Below, piece by piece: positions 31,772 to 40,052 of a stretch of DNA of 50,685 nucleotides. Within the stretch, counting starts at the first letter, position 1; every line of letters starts with the position of its first letter. The stretch is from Acidimicrobiaceae bacterium (GTDB lineage: Bacteria > Actinomycetota > Acidimicrobiia > Acidimicrobiales > RAAP-2), in the NCBI GenBank assembly GCA_013044265.1, contig JABEUQ010000064.1, forward strand, positions 1-50,685, in the 5' to 3' direction. The notes under the pieces are model-generated. The model had not been told where the DNA came from, did no database searches, and saw only the letters and a list, made by a program, of their open reading frames with translations. The translations under genes and the position numbers were made by a program.

Positions 31772-32563
31772 CTACGCCGAAGCGATCCAACCGTGGTCAC
31801 GGGCAATCTGCTCGGGGTCGCCGATGCGCAGTCCGCTGCGGTGCTGGAGGGTACGAATCAGACCGCCAGCCTCGTAGAGAGACTCGTGGGTACCGGTATC
31901 GAGCCAGGTGGTCGCACGTGAGAGGGTCTGTACGTGGAGCTCGTCGAGCTCGAGATACGCGTTGTTCAGGGCAGTGATCTCGAGCTCGCCGCGGGCGCTC
32001 GGGGTCAGAGTCTTCGCAAGAGCGGAAGCCTTCTCGTCGTAGAAGTACAACCCTGGTATCGCGTAGCGGCTCTTGGGTTCTTTGGGCTTTTCTTCGATCG
32101 AGAGGACTTTGCCATCCTCGGCGAATTCGACTACGCCGTAGGAGGTGGGGTCGGAGACTTCGTACGCGAAAATCAAAGCACCATCAATATTGGTGTTCTC
32201 GCTCAGGTGGCTCCCGAGGCCGGGTCCGTGGAACAAGTTGTCGCCCAGGATGAGGGCGCACTTGTCGCCCGCCAGGAAGTCTTCGCCCAGAATCAGTGCT
32301 TGGGCCAGACCGTTGGGCTCGTGCTGTAGCACCCAGGAGATATTGAGACCCAGGTGCGATCCGTCCCCGAGCAGGCGCTGAAAGGCTGCCTGGTCGTGGG
32401 GAGTGGTGATGAGCAAGATGTCGCGTAACCCGGTCAGCATGAGGGTGCTGAGAGGGTAATAGATCATTGGCTTGTCGTACACCGGAAGCAATTGCTTCGA
32501 CGTAGCGCGGGTAATGGGGTAGAGACGCGTGCCACTACCACCGGCCAGAATGATTCCCTTCAC
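31772..32563 (-). CDS. rmlA: Glucose-1-phosphate thymidylyltransferase
   Basis: RmlA makes dTDP-glucose, the first step towards dTDP-L-rhamnose. The 263-residue protein starts KGIILAGGSGTRLYP, the nucleotidyltransferase signature, with KPMIYYPLS and GDNLFHG following. GTG 32563 is chosen because it matches the family N-terminus and has the perfect -10 TATACT six bases upstream; the frame is open eight codons further. It is divergent from rmlB and rmlC with 50 bases between. Confidence 0.96.
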   Translation of the reverse strand: MKGIILAGGSGTRLYPITRATSKQLLPVYDKPMIYYPLSTLMLTGLRDILLITTPHDQAAFQRLLGDGSHLGLNISWVLQHEPNGLAQALILGEDFLAGDKCALILGDNLFHGPGLGSHLSENTNIDGALIFAYEVSDPTSYGVVEFAEDGKVLSIEEKPKEPKSRYAIPGLYFYDEKASALAKTLTPSARGELEITALNNAYLELDELHVQTLSRATTWLDTGTHESLYEAGGLIRTLQHRSGLRIGDPEQIARDHGWIASA

Positions 32564-32569
32564 TCCATT

Positions 32570-32575
32570 AGTATA
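32570..32575 (-). promoter_or_regulatory. -10 box of rmlA
   Basis: TATACT is followed by six bases and the GTG at 32563, without a ribosome site. It sits in the 50-base divergent gap shared with rmlB. Confidence 0.6.
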
Positions 32576-32613
32576 GAAGTCCGTCAACCCCTAGCTAAGG
32601 CCGAGGTATCGCC

Positions 32614-33585
32614 ATGCGCATTGTGATTACCGGAGCGGCCGGATTTATAGGTTCTCGCTTCGCTGAGATGTTGCTGGAAGCGCAGCACTTGGGTTACGAC
32701 GACATCGTGATTCTTGACGCCCTCACGTATTCGGGCCGGCGCGAGAACATCGAGAGCGTTGTGCGCGACTCGCGCGTCAGTTTCGTACAGGGCGACATTA
32801 CGGACCCCGAAGTGACCGAGGAAGTCCTGCGCGGCGCCCAGGCGGTCGTGCACTTCGCTGCCGAGAGCCACGTGGACCGATCCATCACCGGTGCGCGGAC
32901 TTTCTTTGAGACCAACGTGATTGGTACCCAGACCCTGCTGGAGAGTGCGCGGCGCCACCAAGTCGAACGCTTCGTGCACGTTTCCACCGACGAGGTCTAC
33001 GGTTCGATTGCCGAGGGATCGTGGTCGGAGGACCACATTCTCGAGCCCAACTCGCCCTACTCCTCCTCCAAGGCTGGATCGGACTTGGCAGCGCTCGCCT
33101 ACCACCGCACCTACGGGATGCACGTGTGCGTGACGCGATGCTCGAACAATTACGGTCCTCGACAGTTCCCCGAAAAAGTCATCCCGCTCTTCGTCACCAA
33201 CCTGATGGATGGACTCAAGGTGCCCCTCTACGGCGACGGGCTCAATGTGCGTGACTGGCTGCACGTGGACGATCATTGCCGCGGTATCTTGCTCGTCCTC
33301 GAAGGTGGACGAACGGGCGAGATTTACAACATCGGCGGCGGTACTGAACTCACGAACAAGGAACTCACGTATCGCCTTTTGCAGCTCTGCGACAAGACCG
33401 ACGCCAGCATCGAACCCGTCGCCGACCGGCTCGGTCACGACCGTCGCTACTCGGTTGACTGCTCGAAGATCAGCAATGAACTGGGTTACAGCCCCCAGGT
33501 TCCTTTCGAGGAGGGCCTCGCGGCGGTCGTGCAGTGGTACTTAGACAACGAGACGTGGTGGCGCTCCTTGAAGGAGGCGATGTGA
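32614..33585 (+). CDS. rmlB: dTDP-glucose 4,6-dehydratase
   Basis: RmlB converts dTDP-glucose to dTDP-4-keto-6-deoxyglucose. The 323-residue extended-SDR enzyme has the NAD-binding GAAGFIGS at 7-14, catalytic Thr125-Asp126-Glu127 in STDEVYGS, and Tyr149-x3-Lys153. NNYGPRQFPEKVIP and LNVRDWLHVDDHC are typical. GAGG seven bases before the ATG serves as ribosome site, unlike the divergent leaderless rmlA. rmlC overlaps its stop as GTGA. Confidence 0.97.
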   Translation: MRIVITGAAGFIGSRFAEMLLEAQHLGYDDIVILDALTYSGRRENIESVVRDSRVSFVQGDITDPEVTEEVLRGAQAVVHFAAESHVDRSITGARTFFETNVIGTQTLLESARRHQVERFVHVSTDEVYGSIAEGSWSEDHILEPNSPYSSSKAGSDLAALAYHRTYGMHVCVTRCSNNYGPRQFPEKVIPLFVTNLMDGLKVPLYGDGLNVRDWLHVDDHCRGILLVLEGGRTGEIYNIGGGTELTNKELTYRLLQLCDKTDASIEPVADRLGHDRRYSVDCSKISNELGYSPQVPFEEGLAAVVQWYLDNETWWRSLKEAM

Positions 33586-34145
33586 ACTTGCGCGAACTCG
33601 ATATTGCCGGACTCTTCGTGGCGGAGTCGCGGGTCTTCGCGGACGACCGTGGCTATTTTCGCGAGTGGTTCAAATTGAGCGACTTCACGTCAGTGGGGGT
33701 CGACTTCGCGGCCGAACAGTCCAACCTCTCATTGTCCACTCGCAACGTGGTGCGTGGCTTGCACTACTCCGTGGCTGCGCGGGGACAAGCCAAGGTCGTC
33801 ACCTGCGTGTACGGGACCCTCGACGACGTGATCGTGGACATCCGCGTGGGCTCACCCACCTTCGGTGCCGTGGTGACGGTGTCGCTTGCGGCGGACCAGG
33901 GGACAACCGTTGTTTTGCCCGCGGGCGTGGCGCACGGATTCTGCGTGACTTCTGACACCGCCGCCCTGTCGTATCTCCTGTCCTCCCCCTACGATGCACC
34001 CCACGAGCTCGAAATCTATCCACTCGACCCAGAGATCAACGTGCCGTGGTCACTCAGCGGTGAGGCCATCTTGAGCGAAAAGGACGCTGCCGCGCCGACG
34101 CTGGCGCAGCGCCTGGCGGCCGGTGAATTGCCTATCTATTCCTGA
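33582..34145 (+). CDS. rmlC: dTDP-4-dehydrorhamnose 3,5-epimerase
   Basis: This cupin enzyme acts after RmlB. It has 187 residues from GTG 33582, which overlaps the rmlB stop. Key positions are DDRGYFREWF, the catalytic His61 in RGLHYS, Lys71, Asp86 in DVIVDIRVGSPTFG, and VLPAGVAHGF. No rmlD (the last reductase of the pathway) lies in the window; it may be elsewhere, or the end product may be a different deoxysugar. Confidence 0.94.
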   Translation: MNLRELDIAGLFVAESRVFADDRGYFREWFKLSDFTSVGVDFAAEQSNLSLSTRNVVRGLHYSVAARGQAKVVTCVYGTLDDVIVDIRVGSPTFGAVVTVSLAADQGTTVVLPAGVAHGFCVTSDTAALSYLLSSPYDAPHELEIYPLDPEINVPWSLSGEAILSEKDAAAPTLAQRLAAGELPIYS

Positions 34146-34173
34146 GGGACTGGGCTGGTGGGGTCCACATTGC

Positions 34174-34179
34174 TAGCCT
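34174..34179 (+). promoter_or_regulatory. -10 box of deoC
   Basis: TAGCCT, seven bases, then GTG 34187, with no ribosome site. The same GCTAGCCTGAC string surrounds the -10 box of the 40-residue peptide at 14.4 kb. Confidence 0.55.
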
Positions 34180-34186
34180 GACTTAA

Positions 34187-35179
34187 GTGAGTACGGCACC
34201 TCTTCGGTTGGTTCACGATGGTGAGCGCGGCGTGTTAGTCCCCGCGGTGATCTCGGTCCCGGCCATACACAACGAGGATGAATTGCGACGTTTCGTTCGT
34301 TCCTTCAGTGGGGTGGATGCGGTTGGAGTGGAGAGTCGCGTCGCCAAATTGGGTACGCGCTCGTTGAAGAAGTCGACCAAGATGTCCGCCATCGATATGG
34401 CTATCTCAATGGTGGACCTCACTACTCTCGAAGGTTCGGACACCGAAGGTCGGGTGACTTCCCTATGCACGAAGGCTCGCCGTCCCGATCCCAGTGATCT
34501 CGCGGTGCCGAGTGTGGCGGCAGTGTGCGTGTATCCCGACCTCGTCGCGCACGCGCGTCACGTCCTCGGTGACGCCACCGTGGCGGTGGCGTCGGTGGCG
34601 ACGGCGTTCCCCTCCGGACGCGCATCGCGCAACGTGAAACTTCTCGACGTGGCCGACGCCGTCGGCGCGGGTGCGCACGAAGTCGACATGGTCATTGATC
34701 GTGGAGCGTTTCTGGCTGGTCGCTGGGGACAGGTCTTCGACGAGATCGTTGCGGTTAAGGCGGCGTGTGGTGGGGCTCACCTCAAGGTCATCTTGGAGAC
34801 CGGCGAATTAGTGACGTACGACAACGTGAAACGGGCTAGTTGGATCGCCATGTTGGCCGGAGCCGATTTCATCAAGACCTCGACTGGAAAAGTTGGAGTC
34901 AACGCGACGTTGCCGGTGGCGCTGGTGATGCTGGAGGCGGCGCGAGACTTCGCCGAGCAAACTGGCCAAATGGTGGGCGTCAAGGTGGCCGGCGGCATCC
35001 GCACCACGAAGGATGCGCTCAAGTACTTGGTCGTCGTCAACGAGACGGTGGGCGCATCGTGGCTGACACCTGAGTACTTCCGATTCGGTGCCTCGTCGTT
35101 GTTGAATGACTTGTTGATGCAACGACGCAAGCAACGCACCGGGGCGTACGTGCGACCCGACGAATTCTCAGGGGACTGA
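34187..35179 (+). CDS. deoC: Deoxyribose-phosphate aldolase
   Basis: DeoC splits deoxyribose-5-phosphate into glyceraldehyde-3-phosphate and acetaldehyde. Schiff-base Lys230 lies in FIKTSTGK, the second catalytic Lys266 in VGVKVAGGIR, and Asp167 in HEVDMVID. At 330 residues it is longer than the 220-260 of many DeoC proteins; the extra residues are mainly N-terminal. It opens a tightly packed run deoC-ALDH-ALDH homologue-punA-mutase with gaps or overlaps of a few bases, so one transcript is likely. Confidence 0.95.
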   Translation: MSTAPLRLVHDGERGVLVPAVISVPAIHNEDELRRFVRSFSGVDAVGVESRVAKLGTRSLKKSTKMSAIDMAISMVDLTTLEGSDTEGRVTSLCTKARRPDPSDLAVPSVAAVCVYPDLVAHARHVLGDATVAVASVATAFPSGRASRNVKLLDVADAVGAGAHEVDMVIDRGAFLAGRWGQVFDEIVAVKAACGGAHLKVILETGELVTYDNVKRASWIAMLAGADFIKTSTGKVGVNATLPVALVMLEAARDFAEQTGQMVGVKVAGGIRTTKDALKYLVVVNETVGASWLTPEYFRFGASSLLNDLLMQRRKQRTGAYVRPDEFSGD

Positions 35180-35180
35180 C

Positions 35181-36644
35181 ATGACCGACAACTCACTCAC
35201 CTCAGAACTCGGCGCGCTTGGTTACGATGCGGCTCTCGAATCAGCATCCCTCGCGCGTCTGCAACCCAGTTACGGTCTCTTCATTGACGGACAGTTCACT
35301 GAGCCGTCGCGCCACCAGCAGTTCACCTCTATCAATCCGGCGACCGAGGAGACGATTGCCACCGTAGCGATGGCGAGTTCGAGCGACGTTGACGTCGCCG
35401 TGGCATCCGCTCGCCGCGCCTACAACAAGGTCTGGTCCAAAACGTCGGGGGCCGAACGTGCCAAATACCTCTACCGCATCGCGCGACTCATCCAAGAGCG
35501 CTCGCGTGAGCTCGCCGTGGTGGAAACGCTTGATAACGGCAAGCCCATCCGAGAGACGCGTGACATCGATGTTCCCCTAGCGGCGGCCTATTTCTTCTAC
35601 TACGCCGGTTGGGCCGACAAACTCGAATACGCCGGCTACGGGCCGAACCCCCAACCCGTTGGGGTGGCGGGTCAGATCATCCCCTGGAACTTCCCCCTCT
35701 TGATGGCGGCGTGGAAGTTGGCGCCGGCCCTCGCGGCGGGCAACACCTGCGTGTTAAAGCCGGCCGAGACGACACCCCTCTCTGCACTGATTCTGGCGGA
35801 GATCCTTCAACAGGCGGGACTGCCCGAGGGTGTCGTCAACATTGTGACCGGAGACGGCACCACGGGTGCGGCGTTAGTGGATCACCCGGGTGTCGACAAG
35901 ATCGCCTTCACGGGATCAACCGAGGTAGGTCGCTTAATCCAAGAGCGCGTGGCCCCGACGTCGAAACGTTTGACCTTAGAGCTAGGTGGCAAGGGAGCCA
36001 ACATCGTCTTCGACGATGCCCCTATTGATGAGGTGATCGAGGGCATCATCGACGGCATCTTCTACAACCAGGGGCACGTGTGCTGCGCGGGGTCGCGACT
36101 CTTGGTGCAGGAATCGGTGGCGGACGAGGTGCTGCGTCGACTCCTTCGTCGCGTCGACCAATTGCGTGTGGGCAATCCCATGGACAAGAACACCGACGTC
36201 GGGGCGATCAACTCCGCTGCGCAGCTCGAGCGCATTCGCGAACTCTCCAATTGGGGCGAGCAAGAAGGCGCGACTCGCTACACCAGTTCGTGCGATTTGC
36301 CCGCCAAGGGATATTGGTTCGCTCCGACAGTTTTCGCCAACGTGGCCCAGAGCCACCGCATTGCCCGTGAGGAGATCTTCGGTCCAGTGCTCTCCGTGCT
36401 GACTTTTCGTACGCCCGAAGAAGCCATCGCCAAAGCGAACAACTCGAAGTACGGTTTGGCCTGCGGTGTATGGAGTGAGAAGGGTAGTCGCACTCTGTGG
36501 GTCGCTCAGCGACTACGCGCCGGAGTGATTTGGGCTAATACGTACAACAAGTTCGATCCCACCAGCCCCTTCGGCGGTGTACGTGAATCGGGATTTGGCC
36601 GCGAGGGCGGTCGTCACGGACTGGAGGCGTACCTCGATGTCTGA
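35181..36644 (+). CDS. Aldehyde dehydrogenase
   Basis: This NAD(P)-dependent aldehyde dehydrogenase has 487 residues with all catalytic residues: Asn170 in IPWNFP, Lys193 in KPAETTP, Glu267 in LELGGKGAN and the nucleophile Cys301 or Cys302 in GHVCCAGSR. Its position one base after deoC suggests that it oxidises the acetaldehyde DeoC releases, and so pulls deoxyribose breakdown forward (inference from context). The C-terminus contains the SPFGGVRESGFGREGG block. Its last 8 bases overlap the next, shorter homologue. Confidence 0.94.
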   Translation: MTDNSLTSELGALGYDAALESASLARLQPSYGLFIDGQFTEPSRHQQFTSINPATEETIATVAMASSSDVDVAVASARRAYNKVWSKTSGAERAKYLYRIARLIQERSRELAVVETLDNGKPIRETRDIDVPLAAAYFFYYAGWADKLEYAGYGPNPQPVGVAGQIIPWNFPLLMAAWKLAPALAAGNTCVLKPAETTPLSALILAEILQQAGLPEGVVNIVTGDGTTGAALVDHPGVDKIAFTGSTEVGRLIQERVAPTSKRLTLELGGKGANIVFDDAPIDEVIEGIIDGIFYNQGHVCCAGSRLLVQESVADEVLRRLLRRVDQLRVGNPMDKNTDVGAINSAAQLERIRELSNWGEQEGATRYTSSCDLPAKGYWFAPTVFANVAQSHRIAREEIFGPVLSVLTFRTPEEAIAKANNSKYGLACGVWSEKGSRTLWVAQRLRAGVIWANTYNKFDPTSPFGGVRESGFGREGGRHGLEAYLDV

Positions 36645-37488
36645 GCGACTCGATGTCAAGAAGACCTACAAGCTGGTGGTCAATGGCGCTTTTCCGCGCT
36701 CGGAGTCCGGGCGCAGCTACGAGGTCATGACGGCGGACGGGAAATTTCTGGCCAACGTGGCTCAAGCTTCGCGCAAGGACCTGCGCGAAGCCGTGGTGGC
36801 GGCGCGCAGTGCCCAGGTCAAGTGGTGGAACGCCACGGCCTATAACCGTGGACAGGTCATGTATCGCTGGGCCGAGATGGCTGAGGGCCGTCGGGCTGAA
36901 CTCGTCGAACATGTTCAGTTGGCGGAGGGTGTGAAGAAGAGTGAGGCGCAACGCAGCGTCGCGCGCGCCATTGACCGCATCGTCTGGTACGCCGGTTGGA
37001 CCGACAAGGCGACTCAAGTGCTCGGGGGTGCGAATCCCGTAGCCGGGCCATTTTTCAACTTCTCGTTGCCCATCCCGAGCGGGGTCATTGGGGTGATCGC
37101 CCCCCAAGAGTCGTCACTCGAAGGCTTCGTCGAGGCCGTCGCCGCACCGATCTGCGTGGGCAATGCGGTGGTGGCGCTGGCGAGTGAACGCCGGCCTACT
37201 CCGGCGGTGGTACTCGCTGAGATGACGGCGACCGCGGACTTTCCGGGTGGAGTCCTCAACGTGTTAACGGGATGTACGAGTGAGTTGGCGCCGCACCTGG
37301 CCACCCACGAAGACGTCGACGGCCTCGACGTGAGCGGCGGCGCGGAATTAGGTGACGAACTCGCCCTCCTCGCCGCTGGATCAATAAAGCGCGTGTACCG
37401 TCCACGCGTGAACGACGTGGGAAATTCTCTTCGTCGACTGCGGACCTTTGTCGAGACCTCCACGGTCTGGCACACGATTGGACAATGA
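36637..37488 (+). CDS. Short, catalytically dead aldehyde dehydrogenase homologue
   Basis: This 283-residue protein resembles the first half of an aldehyde dehydrogenase (LVVNGAFPRSESGRSYEV, AAVAA-rich helices, IPSGVIGVIAP, PGGVLNVLTG) but lacks the catalytic domain. At the Asn position of IPWN it has APQE; at the Lys position of KPAE it has ASER; no Glu/Cys pair follows. After about residue 245 it ends in a 35-residue tail, NDVGNSLRRLRTFVETSTVWH, that may be an oligomerisation arm. punA starts within its stop codon, so there is no room for a lost half and no frameshift. It is probably a stable partner or regulator of the full-length enzyme. Confidence 0.85.
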   Translation: MSERLDVKKTYKLVVNGAFPRSESGRSYEVMTADGKFLANVAQASRKDLREAVVAARSAQVKWWNATAYNRGQVMYRWAEMAEGRRAELVEHVQLAEGVKKSEAQRSVARAIDRIVWYAGWTDKATQVLGGANPVAGPFFNFSLPIPSGVIGVIAPQESSLEGFVEAVAAPICVGNAVVALASERRPTPAVVLAEMTATADFPGGVLNVLTGCTSELAPHLATHEDVDGLDVSGGAELGDELALLAAGSIKRVYRPRVNDVGNSLRRLRTFVETSTVWHTIGQ

Positions 37489-38306
37489 TGACGCATCCCT
37501 ACCAACTCGCGACCGAGGCGGCCGACGAACTACGCGTGCGCAGCGGGGTCGACTCCTACGATGTCGCCATCGTGCTGGGCTCGGGCTGGAAGGAAGGTGC
37601 CCGGGCGTTGGGGACACCCTTCGCCGAGGTGGCAACGGGGACGCTGCGTGGTTTCGTGGCCCCCACCGTGGTGGGTCACGCTGGTCAGATTTTTTCGCTG
37701 GACGTCAACGGGGTCAAGGTGGCGTTGGTGTCGGGTCGCGTGCACCTCTATGAGGGATACACAGCTGATCAGGTGGCACATCCGGTGCGTACGGTGATAG
37801 CCGCAGGAGCGCGCAAGGTGGTTCTCACCAACGCGTGCGGTGGTATCGACCCGACCAAAGGTCCCGGTTCGGTCGTAGTCATCAAGGACCACATCAATCT
37901 CACCGCTACGTCGCCAATGGAAGGTGACGTCCCACCAGCGCCCTACGGTTCGCGCTTCGTTGATCTGACGGATCTCTACTCACGCCGATTGCGCTCGGCG
38001 GTCCTTGAAGCGGCTCCGGAACTCAGTGAAGGCGTCTACGTGGGTTTTCGAGGACCGCACTACGAGACACCCGCCGAAATTGCGATGGCCCGCACAATGG
38101 GCGGTACGTTGGTGGGGATGTCGACGGTACTCGAAGCAATCGCCGCTCGCCACATGGGAGCGGAGGTTCTGGGCCTCTGTCTCGTGTCGAACTTCGCGGC
38201 GGGCGTGGCCGATGCACCATTGAGTCACTTGGAGGTTCTCGAAGCGGGTCAAGCGGCGACCTCATCGTTAGGTGAGTTACTCGCGCGACTGATGCCAGTG
38301 CTATGA
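37485..38306 (+). CDS. punA: Purine-nucleoside phosphorylase, trimeric type
   Basis: This enzyme phosphorolyses purine (deoxy)nucleosides to base and (deoxy)ribose-1-phosphate. The 273-residue protein has family blocks VLGSGWKEGA, GRVHLYEGYT, TNACGGI, GPHYETPAEI and GMSTVLEAIAARH; the base-binding Asn lies in VSNFAAGV. The ATG overlaps the stop of the upstream gene (ATGA), and its own stop overlaps the mutase start in the same way, so all are translationally coupled. Confidence 0.95.
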   Translation: MMTHPYQLATEAADELRVRSGVDSYDVAIVLGSGWKEGARALGTPFAEVATGTLRGFVAPTVVGHAGQIFSLDVNGVKVALVSGRVHLYEGYTADQVAHPVRTVIAAGARKVVLTNACGGIDPTKGPGSVVVIKDHINLTATSPMEGDVPPAPYGSRFVDLTDLYSRRLRSAVLEAAPELSEGVYVGFRGPHYETPAEIAMARTMGGTLVGMSTVLEAIAARHMGAEVLGLCLVSNFAAGVADAPLSHLEVLEAGQAATSSLGELLARLMPVL

Positions 38307-39961
38307 ACGACGAGTTTTTGTCCTGCGTGGGAGCCTGGCTAGCGGTCGACCCTGACGAGAACGACCGCGCCACGATCGAGAAGTTACTGGACGATCGTAA
38401 CGAGGACGAGTTACGTCGTCGCTTCGATCCACCGCTGACCTTCGGCACCGCGGGCTTGCGGGGCCCCATGATGTCAGGACCGGCTGGGATGAACCGTTGC
38501 ACAGTACGTCGTGCGACGCAAGGAGTCATCGCCTGGTTAGACGAGATTGGCGTGGACCGCGAGCGCGGTGTGGTGGTTGGCCGCGACGCGCGATTCGGCT
38601 CTGAAGTCTTTAACGATGAGGTAGTGGGCATCTTGTTGGGCGCGGGAGTGCGCGTGTACGAGATGCCCCGTCCCCTCCCGACACCACTGACGGCGTTCGC
38701 TCTACAGGCGCTGGGGGCGGCGGCGGCGATCATGATCACCGCGAGTCACAATCCGCCGGCGGACAACGGCTACAAGCTCTATGGGCCCGATGGTTCTCAG
38801 ATCATTGCCCCTCACGACGCGACGGTGGAGCGCCACGCGAACATTGCGGGCGAAGCTCATTTGGCTGATCGCACTTCACTCCTGCACCAGGTAGTCGACG
38901 AGGGCATTCTCGAGAGCTACCGAGAACATATGGCGGGTCGTTTCGGTGTTCTCGCGAGCCCTCTGTCGATTGCCTATACGCCCCTGCACGGGGTGGGTGG
39001 CGAGACCATGGCCGAATTGTTCTCGCGTTCGGGATTCGTGAATGTGGCCATCGTCGACGGACAGTTTCTTCCGAACCCCGAATTTCCGGGCCTGCCATTT
39101 CCTAATCCCGAGGAACCAGGGGTGCTTGACGCGGGCATCGCGTGCGCCAACGAAGTCGGCGCGGACTTGCTGCTGGCCAATGACCCTGATGCCGACCGAA
39201 TGGCGGCGGCGGTGCGACGTCGCGATGGCTCGTGGCGGGTCCTACGTGGTGACGAGATTGGATGGCTACTGGGATCCGAAGCCCTCGCTGCTGCGCAGGA
39301 TGACGACGTCGTGGCGACGACCATCGTATCGTCGTCGATGCTCGAAAAGATGGCCTCGCGCGCGGGCGTGGCCTACGCTACGACGCTGACGGGCTTTAAG
39401 TGGATTACGAAGGCGGCGCCCGGTAAACGATTGGCCTTCGCCTACGAGGAGGCCTTGGGCTTCGCGGTGGACCCGTGCGTGGCCGACAAGGATGGCGTGT
39501 CGGCGGCCCTGGCCCTGGCACGATTAGCTCACGACCTTTCCCTTCACGGACTGACCCTGCTGGACCGAATCGACGAGCTCGAGGCGCGCTACGGCGTACA
39601 CGCGGGCTCGCAGTTGTCACTGCGCGTGAGTTCTGGGCACGGGCGCGAGGTCCTGACCACGGTGATGCAAAAGGTGCGCGCCACTCCACCTGAGGTCCTG
39701 GGCGGGGTAGGGGTCAGCGAGGTCGTGGACCTCGAAGCGGGCTGGAATGGCCTTGCTCGCACCCAAGGGCTGATCTGGCGACTGGGTACGACCGGGCGCG
39801 TTGTGGTGCGCCCCTCGGGCACCGAGCCCAAGCTCAAGGCCTATATCGAGGTGGTGGGCAATTCTGGTGTCGAGGACCTACCCGAGGAGCGAGAGCGCTG
39901 CACGGCGATTCTGAACGCCGTGCGTAACGATCTCGCGAGGATTTTGGCCCTCGAGGTCTGA
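38303..39961 (+). CDS. Phosphohexomutase/phosphopentomutase family protein
   Basis: This alpha-D-phosphohexomutase has 552 residues, the length of the PGM2-like group that includes phosphopentomutases. The phosphoserine is Ser148 in ITASHNPP, the Mg2+ loop is DPDADR at about 294-299, the sugar-binding loop contains EEALGF and the phosphate loop is PSGTEPKLK. Its place directly behind punA suggests conversion of (deoxy)ribose-1-phosphate to the 5-phosphate, feeding DeoC, instead of a classical DeoB, which I do not see (inference). Confidence 0.93.
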   Translation: MNDEFLSCVGAWLAVDPDENDRATIEKLLDDRNEDELRRRFDPPLTFGTAGLRGPMMSGPAGMNRCTVRRATQGVIAWLDEIGVDRERGVVVGRDARFGSEVFNDEVVGILLGAGVRVYEMPRPLPTPLTAFALQALGAAAAIMITASHNPPADNGYKLYGPDGSQIIAPHDATVERHANIAGEAHLADRTSLLHQVVDEGILESYREHMAGRFGVLASPLSIAYTPLHGVGGETMAELFSRSGFVNVAIVDGQFLPNPEFPGLPFPNPEEPGVLDAGIACANEVGADLLLANDPDADRMAAAVRRRDGSWRVLRGDEIGWLLGSEALAAAQDDDVVATTIVSSSMLEKMASRAGVAYATTLTGFKWITKAAPGKRLAFAYEEALGFAVDPCVADKDGVSAALALARLAHDLSLHGLTLLDRIDELEARYGVHAGSQLSLRVSSGHGREVLTTVMQKVRATPPEVLGGVGVSEVVDLEAGWNGLARTQGLIWRLGTTGRVVVRPSGTEPKLKAYIEVVGNSGVEDLPEERERCTAILNAVRNDLARILALEV

Positions 39962-39974
39962 TCAGCATTGTTTT

Positions 39975-40010
39975 CCCGTCTCGGGGTTGCTGCGGTGCGC
40001 TCGAGACGGG
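39975..40010. terminator. Bidirectional hairpin between the mutase and add genes
   Basis: CCCGTCTCG at 39975-39983 pairs perfectly with CGAGACGGG at 40002-40010; the loop is 18 bases. TTTT precedes it on the plus strand. It lies between convergent genes. Confidence 0.55.
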
Positions 40011-40052
40011 TGCGCCGTCGGGCCCTGGGTCGAGCGAGACTGCGATGTCGAC

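Noticed and set aside
32584-33438. Minus-strand frame of 284 codons opposite rmlB
   Set aside because: Complete RmlB motifs on the plus strand; the shadow has no recognisable features.
36637-37488. Frameshifted aldehyde dehydrogenase
   Set aside because: The next gene overlaps the stop codon and no remnant of a catalytic domain is present in any frame, so the short form is genuine.
34187-39961. Aldehyde-processing microcompartment operon
   Set aside because: deoC plus aldehyde dehydrogenase can occur in such operons, but no shell-protein gene is present.
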